A DNA stretch of 44,899 nt, from the NCBI GenBank assembly GCA_017548985.1, contig JAFYYW010000010.1, positions 1 through 44,899 on the forward strand, given 5' to 3'. Under the pieces are notes generated by a model. It was not told where the DNA came from and searched no databases. It was given only the letters and a program-made list of their open reading frames with translations. Made by a program: the position numbers and the translations under genes. Positions 21,127 to 29,364 of this stretch are shown one piece after another (positions within the stretch are counted from its first letter, which is position 1; every line of letters begins with the position of its first letter). This DNA is from Bacteroidales bacterium (GTDB lineage: Bacteria; Bacteroidota; Bacteroidia; Bacteroidales; UBA932).

Positions 21127-21154
21127 TGTTTATAGTTTCTGTGGATGGATATTA

Positions 21155-21162
21155 CAAATATA
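21155..21162 (-). promoter_or_regulatory. -7 box TATATTTG for the GH16-nagA operon
   Basis: Exact TAnnTTTG on the minus strand, 28 bases before the ATG at 21126. It is back-to-back with the plus-strand box at 21222-21229, so this gap holds a divergent promoter pair. Confidence 0.55.
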
Positions 21163-21221
21163 AGAATCACGTTCCTAATCCGCAAAGAAGCCAAAGTCTA
21201 CTCGCTTAGTTTGATTATTAT

Positions 21222-21229
21222 TATATTTG
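21222..21229 (+). promoter_or_regulatory. -7 box TATATTTG for Gfo/Idh/MocA gene 2
   Basis: Exact TAnnTTTG, 41 bases before the ATG at 21271. It supports that ATG as the start rather than the in-frame ATG at 21145, because the box lies downstream of 21145. Confidence 0.55.
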
Positions 21230-21270
21230 TGATAGTGATATTGTTTAATCAGCATAGCTTTTTGTGTCAT

Positions 21271-22563
21271 ATGAACCGATTGGAATTCCTTAAAAGCGCG
21301 GGAGCGCTGATGGCCGCCGGAGCCATGGCGCCATATCTGACAAACAACCTATTCGCCCGTTCGTTAGGCGCGAACGACCGGCTGAACGTCGGTTTGATCG
21401 GCTGCCGCAATATGGGTTGGGGGGATTTGTCCGACGCCCTCATCCAGCCGGACGTCAGATGTGTGGCGTTGTGCGATGTGGACCGGGATATCTTGAACGA
21501 CCGGGCGTCACAGTTGAAGCAGATGACTGGAGTACAGCCGGATCTTTTTGTGGATTACCGGAAACTGCTGGAACGTAAAGATTTGGATGTGGTGATGATT
21601 GGCACTCCGGACCATTGGCATTGCCTGCAGATGGCTGATGCTTGCGCGGCCGGGAAGGATGTCTATGTTGAGAAGCCGGCAGCCAACTCCATCGGGGAAT
21701 GTGACCTTATGGTTGAGGCGGCGAGAAAATATGACCGTGTAGTCCAGGTGGGCCAGCAGCAGCGCAGCGGGGAGATGTGGCATAAGATGAAGGAGTATAT
21801 CCAGTCAGGGAAACTTGGCGTTATCTCAAAAGTCAATGTTTGGGCGAATTTCGAATATGCTTGGATCAAAAACAATATCCAGGACGAGAATCCGCCATCC
21901 AATGTCGACTTCGACATGTGGCTGGGACCTGCCCCCTCGCGTCCTTACAATAAGAGCCGGTTCCACGGCACCTGGAGGATGTTCTGGGATTATGGTGGAG
22001 GGCTCATCACCGACTGGGGAGTCCATCTGCTTGATATGGCCCTATGGGGGATGAATGTCAAGGGTATGCCCAAGCGGGTAATGGCCTCAGGCGGAAACAA
22101 CCGGAATCCGATAAACTACGCCGAGACTTTCGGCACAATGTCGGTTCTCTATGAGTTCGACGATTTTGTCATCACTTGGAGCAACAATACTGTTGAGAGT
22201 GGGCCCTATGGCCGTAACTACGGGCTTGAGTTTGTCGGTACAAACGGCACCTTGGTGGCCAACCGCGAGGGTTGGGAAGTCTATCCCTATAAGGACAAAA
22301 TTGAGGCTCATAAGGAATTGCCGGATGGCAAGGATCATATCAATCACGTCGCTGATTTCATCAATAAGGTCAGGAGCCGCGACAAGAATACGGCTTGCCC
22401 GATTGAAAACGGGGCCTTATGCGCCAAATATGCCCATCTTGGGAATATCTCGGCGCTGCTTGGGACCGACCTGGTTTACGATGACGTCAAGAAGAAGTTC
22501 GACAACAAGGCGGCGGACAAGATGCTTATTAAGGAATACAGGAAACCCTGGAGACGTCCTTAA
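21271..22563 (+). CDS. Exported Gfo/Idh/MocA family oxidoreductase lacking the second signal arginine
   Basis: 430 residues from the ATG at 21271. The in-frame upstream extension to 21145 encodes a poor Ile-rich stretch and contains the probable promoter, so it is not used. The N-terminus reads MNRLEFLKSAGALMAAGAMAPY: it has the Tat layout but Arg-Leu instead of Arg-Arg. The Rossmann motif LNVGLIGCRNMGWGD, MIGTPDHWHCLQ, the EKP motif in VYVEKPAANSIGE, and TDWGVHLLDMALWG follow. It is similar in length and plan to the gene at 17732-19042, so the two are paralogues, probably acting on sugars in the envelope. Its stop directly abuts the stop of the convergent fused gene at 22564. Confidence 0.87.
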   Translation: MNRLEFLKSAGALMAAGAMAPYLTNNLFARSLGANDRLNVGLIGCRNMGWGDLSDALIQPDVRCVALCDVDRDILNDRASQLKQMTGVQPDLFVDYRKLLERKDLDVVMIGTPDHWHCLQMADACAAGKDVYVEKPAANSIGECDLMVEAARKYDRVVQVGQQQRSGEMWHKMKEYIQSGKLGVISKVNVWANFEYAWIKNNIQDENPPSNVDFDMWLGPAPSRPYNKSRFHGTWRMFWDYGGGLITDWGVHLLDMALWGMNVKGMPKRVMASGGNNRNPINYAETFGTMSVLYEFDDFVITWSNNTVESGPYGRNYGLEFVGTNGTLVANREGWEVYPYKDKIEAHKELPDGKDHINHVADFINKVRSRDKNTACPIENGALCAKYAHLGNISALLGTDLVYDDVKKKFDNKAADKMLIKEYRKPWRRP

Positions 22564-24759
22564 TTAACGGCTGGAAGTCGCTTCGACAAGTATTCCCTGG
22601 CAGGAGGAGACCGGAATCTCGTACCAGCCTTCGGCGTCCCTCCTCATGGGAATATAGCCTTCGCCACCTCGTACCGTGACCTCCTTTCCGGGGGCCTTGA
22701 AACGCAGGAGATGGTTCTTCGGAGCCTTGTCGAAAGGATCGTCGGCGACACATATGAATAACGCTTTGGCATCGCTTCCGTCCTTCGCGGCCATCTCTCC
22801 CACAACCAGTGGACATCCCGCGGATAGGTTGGAAATAACGCCGTCACTATACTCTTTGAGACTTTTTTCAGCTGTCTCCTCAAGCATATCGGTCTTTTCG
22901 AAACCGACAAAGGAAGTGGACCGGTTGATATATTTCATGTAGTCCTTACCGATGGAGTGGAGCTCGGCGTTGACTTTTTTCAGCTTGTCATACTGCTGGG
23001 TCTTTTGCCCGTTCTCGTCCACCACCTGGTTCTTCCACCAACCGGCGGTGTAACAGGCCCAGGTAATGTTCTCAGCACCGAAAGCCAGGGCGGAATAAGC
23101 CTGGAACCTCAACTCGTTCTCCGTGATCCAGACCTTAGGATCATAGCTGTTGACCTGCACCGTGACCCACATCCCCCGGCCCGACGCCCGGCAAGCGTCG
23201 GAAACGACCCTGAGATTAGCGTAGTCTTTCGCCACTCCCACGTTCTTGTAATAAAAATCGTAAGAGATATAGTCTGCCGGAACGTATTCGCAATATTGCC
23301 GGATATGCTCTTCATAGGTCGGGGTGCCAAGCTGGTTCTTTGTCTGGACTGCGGTGTTCTGGGATACGGAGGCGTAGTTCGGATAAAGATTCAAGAATGC
23401 GAACTGGTTGGGAAACAGATCCTCGACCTTGGCCAAAACCTTCCCGAAATAGGGGAAATCCAGGGCGGAGGGCTCGTCACCGACATCGATGCCCCATATC
23501 GCCGGATGGTCTTGGAAAGAGGCAGCCGCTTCCTCGTATTTCGACAGGGGATTGGTCTCCTCGAGTTTGCCTGCGTTGTCGCCGTCACCGCCCCACCAGC
23601 CGGGAACGATTCCGCTGACAATGGCACCGACACCGTACTTGCTGAACAGGTCCAGAGCGGGACGGTCATTTTCCATGCATATCACGAAATCGATTCCGCA
23701 ATCAGCCAGATCCTTGATATGGGCTTCCGTACGGGCATAGGGACGGAGATGGTAAACACCTATATTCAGCTTGCAGCGATCCATCCTACCGGCCTTTGTC
23801 ACATAGTTGGATGAGCTCTGGGCAAACAGTCCTGTCGCGGCGACTAACGCTGCCACGACCGAGATAACTTTCGGGGTCATTTTCTTGAAAAATCTGGTTG
23901 TCATTTTTTTGATAATACTCCAGGCCAATCTGGAAGAGTCAATCACGGCGGTCTTCAGGCCAGCTGTTCTTAAGAGGATGTCAAAGGACTGCCTCAAAAA
24001 CAACCAACGGTGCTTGTTGTGTCCCCAATGAAGGATGTGACCGTCTTGTATTTCTAACTCCTTGTCTTTTTTGTGCCGATAGGCGAGCAAGCCTCGTTTG
24101 ATGTTGATTCTTTTAGGCTTCACCAAAGGCAAATAGCAGATCCAGGGGAAATAATTGTCCGCGGGAGCGTACCCATGGACGGCGCAGGCTAAAGAGAATA
24201 CGGTCTCGTCAGTCGGGTTCTGGAAAAGTCTGAATCTATATTCAAAATAGTGCTCGTGAATATAATTCACCGTGTTGATGAAGTCGGATAACCCAGCCCC
24301 ATTCCGGTCAATATAATATGCTCCACCTTGGAAAGTAAGGCAGAATTTGATCTTGTCCGAAAACTCGCCGACATCACTTTTCTTGAACCAACCTGTTTCC
24401 GAGTCGAGAGGTAGCTCTCGCCCGAGAACGCAAAAAGTCGGAGCGCCCTCAAACACTTTCCACATATCGCTTAAATCCCTGTAAACCAGGCAGTCGGCAT
24501 CAATAAAAATGGTCTGGTCATACGGCGCGAGACTTGGAAGGCTCAGTTTGTCAATGTATGAATAGGCCGGATCCGGCAACAAGATGACATCATCAAACTC
24601 TTCCGTGTATTTGTTGGTCCTGTCGCAAATAATGGCGAAGGGCAGCGGATCTTTCGCGAAATGGCGATAAGACAACAGAAGATTTCTAGCCATTATGTAA
24701 TACCTGTTGTATCCAGTGGCTATTGTGACGAATCCTTTTCTCATGTTTTCTTCTGCCAT
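22564..24759 (-). CDS. Glycosyltransferase joined in frame to a secreted TIM-barrel protein (possible fusion or indel)
   Basis: One 731-codon frame holds two unlike proteins. Residues 1-285 are a cytoplasmic GT-A glycosyltransferase (GFVTIATGYNRYY, DxD in TIFIDADCLVYRDL, C-terminal DGHILHWGHNKHRW). Residues 286-731 start MTTRFFKKMTPKVISVVAAL, a normal signal peptide (ending GLFA-Q), and continue as a secreted barrel protein (IWGIDVGDEPSALDF, YISYDFYYKNVG, MWVTVQVNSYD) with a beta-rich C-terminus, like beta-galactosidase/GH42-type folds but not assignable. The join lies at an A7 run (23904-23910). With six A the first protein would end in a TGA overlapping the ATG of the second in an ATGA, as coupled genes often do. 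Best read as two genes, 23905-24759 and 22564-23904. Confidence 0.75.
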   Translation of the reverse strand: MAEENMRKGFVTIATGYNRYYIMARNLLLSYRHFAKDPLPFAIICDRTNKYTEEFDDVILLPDPAYSYIDKLSLPSLAPYDQTIFIDADCLVYRDLSDMWKVFEGAPTFCVLGRELPLDSETGWFKKSDVGEFSDKIKFCLTFQGGAYYIDRNGAGLSDFINTVNYIHEHYFEYRFRLFQNPTDETVFSLACAVHGYAPADNYFPWICYLPLVKPKRINIKRGLLAYRHKKDKELEIQDGHILHWGHNKHRWLFLRQSFDILLRTAGLKTAVIDSSRLAWSIIKKMTTRFFKKMTPKVISVVAALVAATGLFAQSSSNYVTKAGRMDRCKLNIGVYHLRPYARTEAHIKDLADCGIDFVICMENDRPALDLFSKYGVGAIVSGIVPGWWGGDGDNAGKLEETNPLSKYEEAAASFQDHPAIWGIDVGDEPSALDFPYFGKVLAKVEDLFPNQFAFLNLYPNYASVSQNTAVQTKNQLGTPTYEEHIRQYCEYVPADYISYDFYYKNVGVAKDYANLRVVSDACRASGRGMWVTVQVNSYDPKVWITENELRFQAYSALAFGAENITWACYTAGWWKNQVVDENGQKTQQYDKLKKVNAELHSIGKDYMKYINRSTSFVGFEKTDMLEETAEKSLKEYSDGVISNLSAGCPLVVGEMAAKDGSDAKALFICVADDPFDKAPKNHLLRFKAPGKEVTVRGGEGYIPMRRDAEGWYEIPVSSCQGILVEATSSR
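23904..23910 (-). other. A7 homopolymer at the glycosyltransferase/secreted-protein junction
   Basis: The minus strand reads ATC followed by seven A and then TGACAACC. The seventh A starts the codon ATG that opens the second protein. Losing one A makes ATC AAA AAA TGA, ending the glycosyltransferase and leaving an ATGA overlap with the next start. Such a run is prone to slippage, either in sequencing or in transcription. Confidence 0.8.
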
Positions 24760-24807
24760 TGGTATTCGCCTTGAGAAAGGGTGGGGGCGGAAACCAAGGT
24801 TTGGCCC

Positions 24808-26415
24808 CTATTGCTTGAAATTGAAGCTTATGTCCGCCGGAATATTCACGGAGCGAAGGTTCCACAGGTCTTCTTCATAGTCCTCGCTGCGTTTCGAGTA
24901 CTTGCTCTCGAATTCTAAGGCTCCCTCACGGTCACCAGTGGCTTGTGTCTTGAGGATAAACGCGGTGAGATCGGACAGGGCGTTCTCCATCGTGTCCAGA
25001 TTCAAAGAGTACAGTCCGGAGGGCAAATGCTTGAAGGCGCCGGCCTCTTTGAGATAATTGTATATGATCACGCTGCAACGGCCGAGAGCGGAGGCCTCCC
25101 CGAAGCGCTCGGAGCGGACGAGGGAAGCGAAGAAAGTGGTAAGGACATCATCCCTATAGAAATAGTGGTTGCGGATGTCGAAGTGTTTCTGCAGCTTGCA
25201 GACAAGTAGCACGCTGGCGGCATTGGACTTCAGCTCCTCAAAGGTGGCGGCGGCGCTTCCAAGAGCCTGCTCCACGCTACCCTTGCCGTTGACGGTCTCC
25301 TTCACGCCAAGCCCGTGTGCAACCTCGCGGAACACGATGTTCCAGAAGAAGGCGTCAGAGGAAAGATGTTCGGCGGTTTCGGCATCCAGCAGACGTTCTC
25401 CGGTAGGAGCTATGATTTTGTCGTACTTTGCCTTGATGACGTTTTGAAGCAAAATAGTGCGAGTGCCGCGATCCCTCTGGACATCAGTGTCAAAGGGCAG
25501 GTTCAGGGCGATGACTTTCACACCGGCGTTAGCTTTTCCGGCATAGTACAGGGCATCGCAGGAGAATATGTTTGAACCGGCACCGGGCTGGAATGACTTA
25601 TATTCAGGATCACCCGGGAGGTCTTCCTGCAACTCCCCGATACGGGAAACATACTGCATCAGCTCATCAGTTTGCGCCTCGTTCTTAAGCAGGACGTAAG
25701 CCTCGTAGGAGCGCTTGATGCCCAGCAGCTGGTCATCCGTGACCTCATTCGGGCCGATGACAAGGTCCATCTTGCTGTCATCCATATCCAGCCATGCTAT
25801 CGAACTGTCGTAGTAGCTGTCTGTCTTGAGGGCTTCGGCTTTGGCCAGGAGATATTTACTCACGCTGGGTTTTATGGTGACGTCAGCGGCCACCTTCAGG
25901 TAATTCTCGATTTTTTCAATGTAGGGTTTATACGCGTCGTGATACCAAACCGCTTCCAAAGAGCCGTCGGCGGCTCGGCGGACAAGGGTATACGGGCTGT
26001 CCTTGTCAGGGTTGTCCCAGGCCTCGAATTCCTCCACTGTCATATCGGCGGGATAAAAACCGGCTCCCGCAAGGCGGTCATCATATCCTTCAACAAAGGA
26101 TTTGCCGTTTGTGCGGTCCCACGGGCCATAGTTGATCTCGGCGAAAGTCTTCTGGAAAGGATCGTCTATTCCGTCGAGCAGGGCCTTTTTGTCACCGAAA
26201 TACTGTTTCCAATAAATGGAATCGACCACATCAGCCGCATAGCGGTAAAGCTTCAGAACTTCCTTTCCATGATCGGAAATGCCGCTCAAGTCAGGTGTGT
26301 CAAAAGTGACAACCGCATAATCGGCGACTTTACGGACGAATGGTGATTCTGGTGACTCAGCACAAGATACCGCTACCAAAAGTGAGATAACAGCAAGAAG
26401 CAAATACTTTTTCAT
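24808..26415 (-). CDS. M49 (dipeptidyl-peptidase III-like) lipoprotein with His-to-Arg in the zinc motif
   Basis: 535 residues with a lipoprotein signal (MKKYLLLAVISLLVAVSCAE). The body matches the Bacteroidota M49/DPP III-like Zn-hydrolase plan: FAEINYGPWDRTNGKSF, AGFYPADMTVEEFEAWD, IAWLDMDDSKMDLVIGPNE, SYEAYVLL, and ALNLPFDTDVQRDRGTRT. The expected zinc motif HEVAHGLG reads REVAHGLG; Arg363 replaces the first zinc His (codon CGC, one transition from CAC). The second zinc-site region, expected around EEGKAD, reads EELKSN (Glu kept, Asp to Asn). It is therefore likely an inactive or re-purposed member. Signal and length are intact, so it seems maintained rather than decayed. It is 48 bp upstream of the glycosyltransferase gene and may share its transcript. 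Confidence 0.8.
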   Translation of the reverse strand: MKKYLLLAVISLLVAVSCAESPESPFVRKVADYAVVTFDTPDLSGISDHGKEVLKLYRYAADVVDSIYWKQYFGDKKALLDGIDDPFQKTFAEINYGPWDRTNGKSFVEGYDDRLAGAGFYPADMTVEEFEAWDNPDKDSPYTLVRRAADGSLEAVWYHDAYKPYIEKIENYLKVAADVTIKPSVSKYLLAKAEALKTDSYYDSSIAWLDMDDSKMDLVIGPNEVTDDQLLGIKRSYEAYVLLKNEAQTDELMQYVSRIGELQEDLPGDPEYKSFQPGAGSNIFSCDALYYAGKANAGVKVIALNLPFDTDVQRDRGTRTILLQNVIKAKYDKIIAPTGERLLDAETAEHLSSDAFFWNIVFREVAHGLGVKETVNGKGSVEQALGSAAATFEELKSNAASVLLVCKLQKHFDIRNHYFYRDDVLTTFFASLVRSERFGEASALGRCSVIIYNYLKEAGAFKHLPSGLYSLNLDTMENALSDLTAFILKTQATGDREGALEFESKYSKRSEDYEEDLWNLRSVNIPADISFNFKQ

Positions 26416-26614
26416 TATGATGATCTTTTAAAGTTATCGAACCATTAACGTTTAATATGGCAAATATGGCGTATTTCGATAGAATAACATTCATTTTTAA
26501 AAAAAATCGTTATAAAAGACATGGAAAAGGGGATTGCTTATGATGTTTGGTCGGAATATCGTTCGCATGATATGGGAAATTATATGGATTAATTGCATAA
26601 TTTTAAATTAATAG

Positions 26615-26644
26615 TTGTACAGTTAAATTTTTTAGCTATATTTG
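26615..26644 (+). promoter_or_regulatory. Promoter of blaI-blaR1: TTG, 19 nt, TATATTTG
   Basis: TTG at 26615-26617 and TATATTTG at 26637-26644 are separated by 19 bases, in the expected spacing for Bacteroidota -33/-7 elements. The -7 box ends 19 bases before the ATG at 26664. No clear TACA/TGTA dyad, the usual BlaI/MecI operator, could be seen. The wider gap 26416-26657 is AT-rich and otherwise empty. Confidence 0.65.
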
Positions 26645-26663
26645 CGGAAAAGATTTATTGAAT

Positions 26664-27029
26664 ATGAAAAGGCTGACCAAGAAAGAAGAGATTATCATGG
26701 AGCACTTTTGGGAGAAAGGGCCGCTGTTTGTCAGGGAGTTAAGGGAATTATACCCTGAACCCAGGCCGCATTTCTCAACTCTCTCCACGCAGGTTCGGAC
26801 GCTTCAGGAAGAAGGTTTCATTGACCACAAATCCTATGGTCCTACCTATCAGTATTTCGCCAAGGTGACAAAAGAGGAATACAAACAGCGCTCCCTTATC
26901 GGTCTTATTGACAAGTATTTCGATAACTCTTACCTGAGTGCGGTGTCCGCGCTTGTGAAAGAAGAGAAGATTACTGTGGAAGAGCTGAAGGAACTTATCG
27001 ACCTTGTTGAAAATGGACAGCGGAAATGA
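26664..27029 (+). CDS. blaI: BlaI/MecI family transcriptional repressor
   Basis: 121 residues from the ATG at 26664; a TTG six bases upstream is also in frame but less likely. The winged-helix pattern of penicillinase repressors is clear: LTKKEEIIMEHFWEKGPLFVRELRELYP, HFSTLSTQVRTLQEEGFIDHKSYGPTYQYFAKVTKEEY, then a short dimerisation helix region. It binds DNA as a dimer and is cleaved or released when the membrane sensor is activated. It overlaps blaR1 by 4 bp (ATGA), the classical arrangement. No beta-lactamase gene is nearby, so the regulon is unknown; the glycine-rich protein just downstream is one candidate. Confidence 0.9.
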   Translation: MKRLTKKEEIIMEHFWEKGPLFVRELRELYPEPRPHFSTLSTQVRTLQEEGFIDHKSYGPTYQYFAKVTKEEYKQRSLIGLIDKYFDNSYLSAVSALVKEEKITVEELKELIDLVENGQRK

Positions 27030-28711
27030 GTGACTTCCTTATCTATGACGGCAAAGTGGCGGTCGCGCTACTTGTGTTCTACTTGTTCTATCGTTTTCTC
27101 TTGAAGAAGGAAACGTTCCACAGGTTGAACCGTGTGGTTATGGTGGGAACTGCGGTGCTGTCGTTCCTGCTGCCGCTGTGCGTAATCACCATCCGTCGAC
27201 CAGCCGAACCAGGGGTATTGGTCATGGAAATGACGGCGGAAATGCGGGAGCTGGCGCCTGTGGTCTCGGTAAAAGATTCGTTTCCCAGTTTGCCTATTCT
27301 TTTGCTCATCCTGTTGTTCTGGGCTGGCGCGGCCTTCGTGATCGGGCGGATGATTGTGTCAATCCTGTCGATCTCGAAGATCATCCGAAAGGGCGAGTTG
27401 GTCAGCGAGGAGGATGGCTGCAAGATTATCGTGACCGACCGTGACATCGATCCTTTCAGCTGGATGCGGTACATCGTCCTGTCCAGGAAGGACTGGGAAG
27501 GCGACCATACCCCCATCCTTTCGCACGAGAAGGCGCACATCAGCAATAAGCATTCCGTGGAGTTGCTTCTGGTGGACCTTCTCTCGGTTCCGCAGTGGTT
27601 CAATCCGGCCATCTGGATGTTGCGTGCCGACCTGAAGGAACTCCATGAGTATGAGGCCGATGATGCCGTGCTCCGGAGTGGCGTCAATATCAAAGATTAT
27701 CAATATCTATTAATAAGAAAAGCTATCAGCAAGAGCGGCTACTCAGTTGCCAACAGCTTTAATCACAGTATCCTTAAAAATCGTATTACTATGATGTCAA
27801 AATCCAAGTCGCCCCGCTCAAGGGGCTTGCAGGTGCTCTGGGCGCTCCCGCTCGTCTGCTTGGCCATAGGCCTGCAGGCGCGGACCCTTTATGTCCCGAC
27901 GGACAGAGATAGCGATAATCCTCAGAAAACTGTCACGATAAAAATAGGTTTGCCCGGCCGGGCTGTCATTGACGGGAAGGAAATCCCTTGGAAAGATTTC
28001 GCCGAATACTTCCACTCTATGGATGTTCCGGTTCAAGATATTATTGTAAAAGTTGACTATGCCAAAGACACTCCCTCGGAAGTGATGAGTACTCTGCGTA
28101 ATTATTTAAGGGATGCCGGGGTTCAGAAAGTCCAGTACAATGCGTTTGAAGCTAATCCCGTATACATCCTTCACTCCGCATCCGGAAAAGAGGAGGAAAT
28201 AACGAAGGAGGATTTTGCCAAGATAGATCCGAGAAAGATAGAATCCGTAGATATCGTGCGGAACTCTGAAGCTATAGAAAGGAAATATGGAGACAGATCC
28301 AAGGACGGTGTAATGCTCATCACTTTGAAGAGTCCCCAGGAACTGGAAGAAATCGTTGTCGTAAGTTATGCTGAGAAAAATAACAATGCCGAATATGTCC
28401 GCCTCGTTCCGACCGAGCCCGACACGATGCCCACATTCCAGGGAGAAGACATGATGGCTTTCTCACGCTGGCTGAACACCAAGATCGCCAGGCCCAAAGG
28501 CTGCGAACATGTCGGTGTCATGAAAGTGTCATTTGTCGTGGGCTCCGATGGTGTGGTGAGAGATATCACGGTTGATAAAAGTGTCTGTGAAGCGTTGGAC
28601 GCTATGGTTGTCTCCAACATCAAGAAATCTCCGAAATGGGAACCCGCCACTCTCAACGGCAAACCGGTCGAGCAAAGCCTTTCCATCCCGATAGTATTCC
28701 AAATGCGTTAA
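27026..28711 (+). CDS. blaR1: BlaR1/M56 membrane metalloprotease sensor with TonB-like C-terminus
   Basis: 561 residues. The N-terminal third has about four transmembrane helices (residues 10-30, 34-52, 90-115, 265-285). The M56 zinc motif is HEKAH (His167, Glu168, His171) followed by LHEYEADDAVL. After the last helix, a periplasmic region carries a TonB-receptor-plug-like segment (residues about 375-435, EITKEDFAKIDPRKIESVDIVRN) and a C-terminal TonB-like domain (about 490-561, KVSFVVGSDGVVRDITVDKS). It lacks the penicillin-binding domain of classical BlaR1, so its signal is probably not a beta-lactam but envelope or TonB-related. Coupled to blaI by a 4-bp overlap. Confidence 0.88.
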   Translation: MSDFLIYDGKVAVALLVFYLFYRFLLKKETFHRLNRVVMVGTAVLSFLLPLCVITIRRPAEPGVLVMEMTAEMRELAPVVSVKDSFPSLPILLLILLFWAGAAFVIGRMIVSILSISKIIRKGELVSEEDGCKIIVTDRDIDPFSWMRYIVLSRKDWEGDHTPILSHEKAHISNKHSVELLLVDLLSVPQWFNPAIWMLRADLKELHEYEADDAVLRSGVNIKDYQYLLIRKAISKSGYSVANSFNHSILKNRITMMSKSKSPRSRGLQVLWALPLVCLAIGLQARTLYVPTDRDSDNPQKTVTIKIGLPGRAVIDGKEIPWKDFAEYFHSMDVPVQDIIVKVDYAKDTPSEVMSTLRNYLRDAGVQKVQYNAFEANPVYILHSASGKEEEITKEDFAKIDPRKIESVDIVRNSEAIERKYGDRSKDGVMLITLKSPQELEEIVVVSYAEKNNNAEYVRLVPTEPDTMPTFQGEDMMAFSRWLNTKIARPKGCEHVGVMKVSFVVGSDGVVRDITVDKSVCEALDAMVVSNIKKSPKWEPATLNGKPVEQSLSIPIVFQMR

Positions 28712-28758
28712 CAAATTGTCAACAGGGAGCCTTGCGACTAGATTCCAGCGTTTTTTGT

Positions 28759-28766
28759 TAAATTTG
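28759..28766 (+). promoter_or_regulatory. -7 box TAAATTTG upstream of the glycine-rich protein gene
   Basis: Exact TAnnTTTG, 22 bases before the ATG at 28789. TTG at 28732-28734 is 24 bases upstream, slightly long for a -33 element. Suggests this gene has its own promoter apart from blaR1. Confidence 0.45.
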
Positions 28767-28788
28767 ACAGGTCATTGACGCGAGTATC

Positions 28789-29364
28789 ATGAGAAGGCTT
28801 ATCGTTGTGTTCACATTTATTTTCCTATCCGTATGCGCGTGGGCTCAGTATGCTGGGACAGGCACTGTCAAGAGGGTGGGAAGTCACATTGAAATGGATG
28901 GAGAGCGTCTTTCTCCCGAGGCTCAGACAGCCCTCCTGGCTGATATTGGCGGACAGGACTGTAATCCAGTGTGGGATAAGGCCAGAAAAGGCAGGGGTGC
29001 GGGTATAGGTCTTGTGATCGGAGGTGGTGTTGCTGTCCTTGGAGGTAGCGCCGCTATGCTTGTTGGAGTGAGCGCCAGTTTGATTGGTGCTGCTGTAGGG
29101 GGAGCTGTAGGAAGTATCGGCGGACAAGAGAGTGCGCAAAACGGTGCGGAAGAAGGCGCCAAAGCGGGAAAACCCTTGACGACCGCCGGGTTGGTCACGA
29201 CGGGACTGGGGATTGTCGCCACTGGCGTGGGGATACCGTTTCTTGTGAAGAATTGTAAGAAACTCAACGGCATTGTAAACGCATACAACGAAGGCCGACA
29301 GCCTTCGGCCCAATTGGATTTCGGTCCCACCGGTAACGGAATCGGACTGGCCTTGAGGTTTTAA
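28789..29364 (+). CDS. Secreted/membrane glycine-rich protein, unknown function
   Basis: 191 residues with a signal peptide (MRRLIVVFTFIFLSVCAWAQ). The middle has two Gly/Ala/Val-rich hydrophobic segments of glycine-zipper type (GAGIGLVIGGGVAVLGGSAA and LIGAAVGGAVGSIGG), then a third near residues 133-150 (AGLVTTGLGIVATGVGIPFL). Similar hairpins occur in envelope proteins of unknown role in Bacteroidales. The C-terminus ends in a beta-strand (GIGLALRF). It follows blaI-blaR1, so it could be a target of that switch, but it has its own candidate promoter. Its stop overlaps the convergent gene by 4 bp. The family is not recognised. Confidence 0.7.
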   Translation: MRRLIVVFTFIFLSVCAWAQYAGTGTVKRVGSHIEMDGERLSPEAQTALLADIGGQDCNPVWDKARKGRGAGIGLVIGGGVAVLGGSAAMLVGVSASLIGAAVGGAVGSIGGQESAQNGAEEGAKAGKPLTTAGLVTTGLGIVATGVGIPFLVKNCKKLNGIVNAYNEGRQPSAQLDFGPTGNGIGLALRF

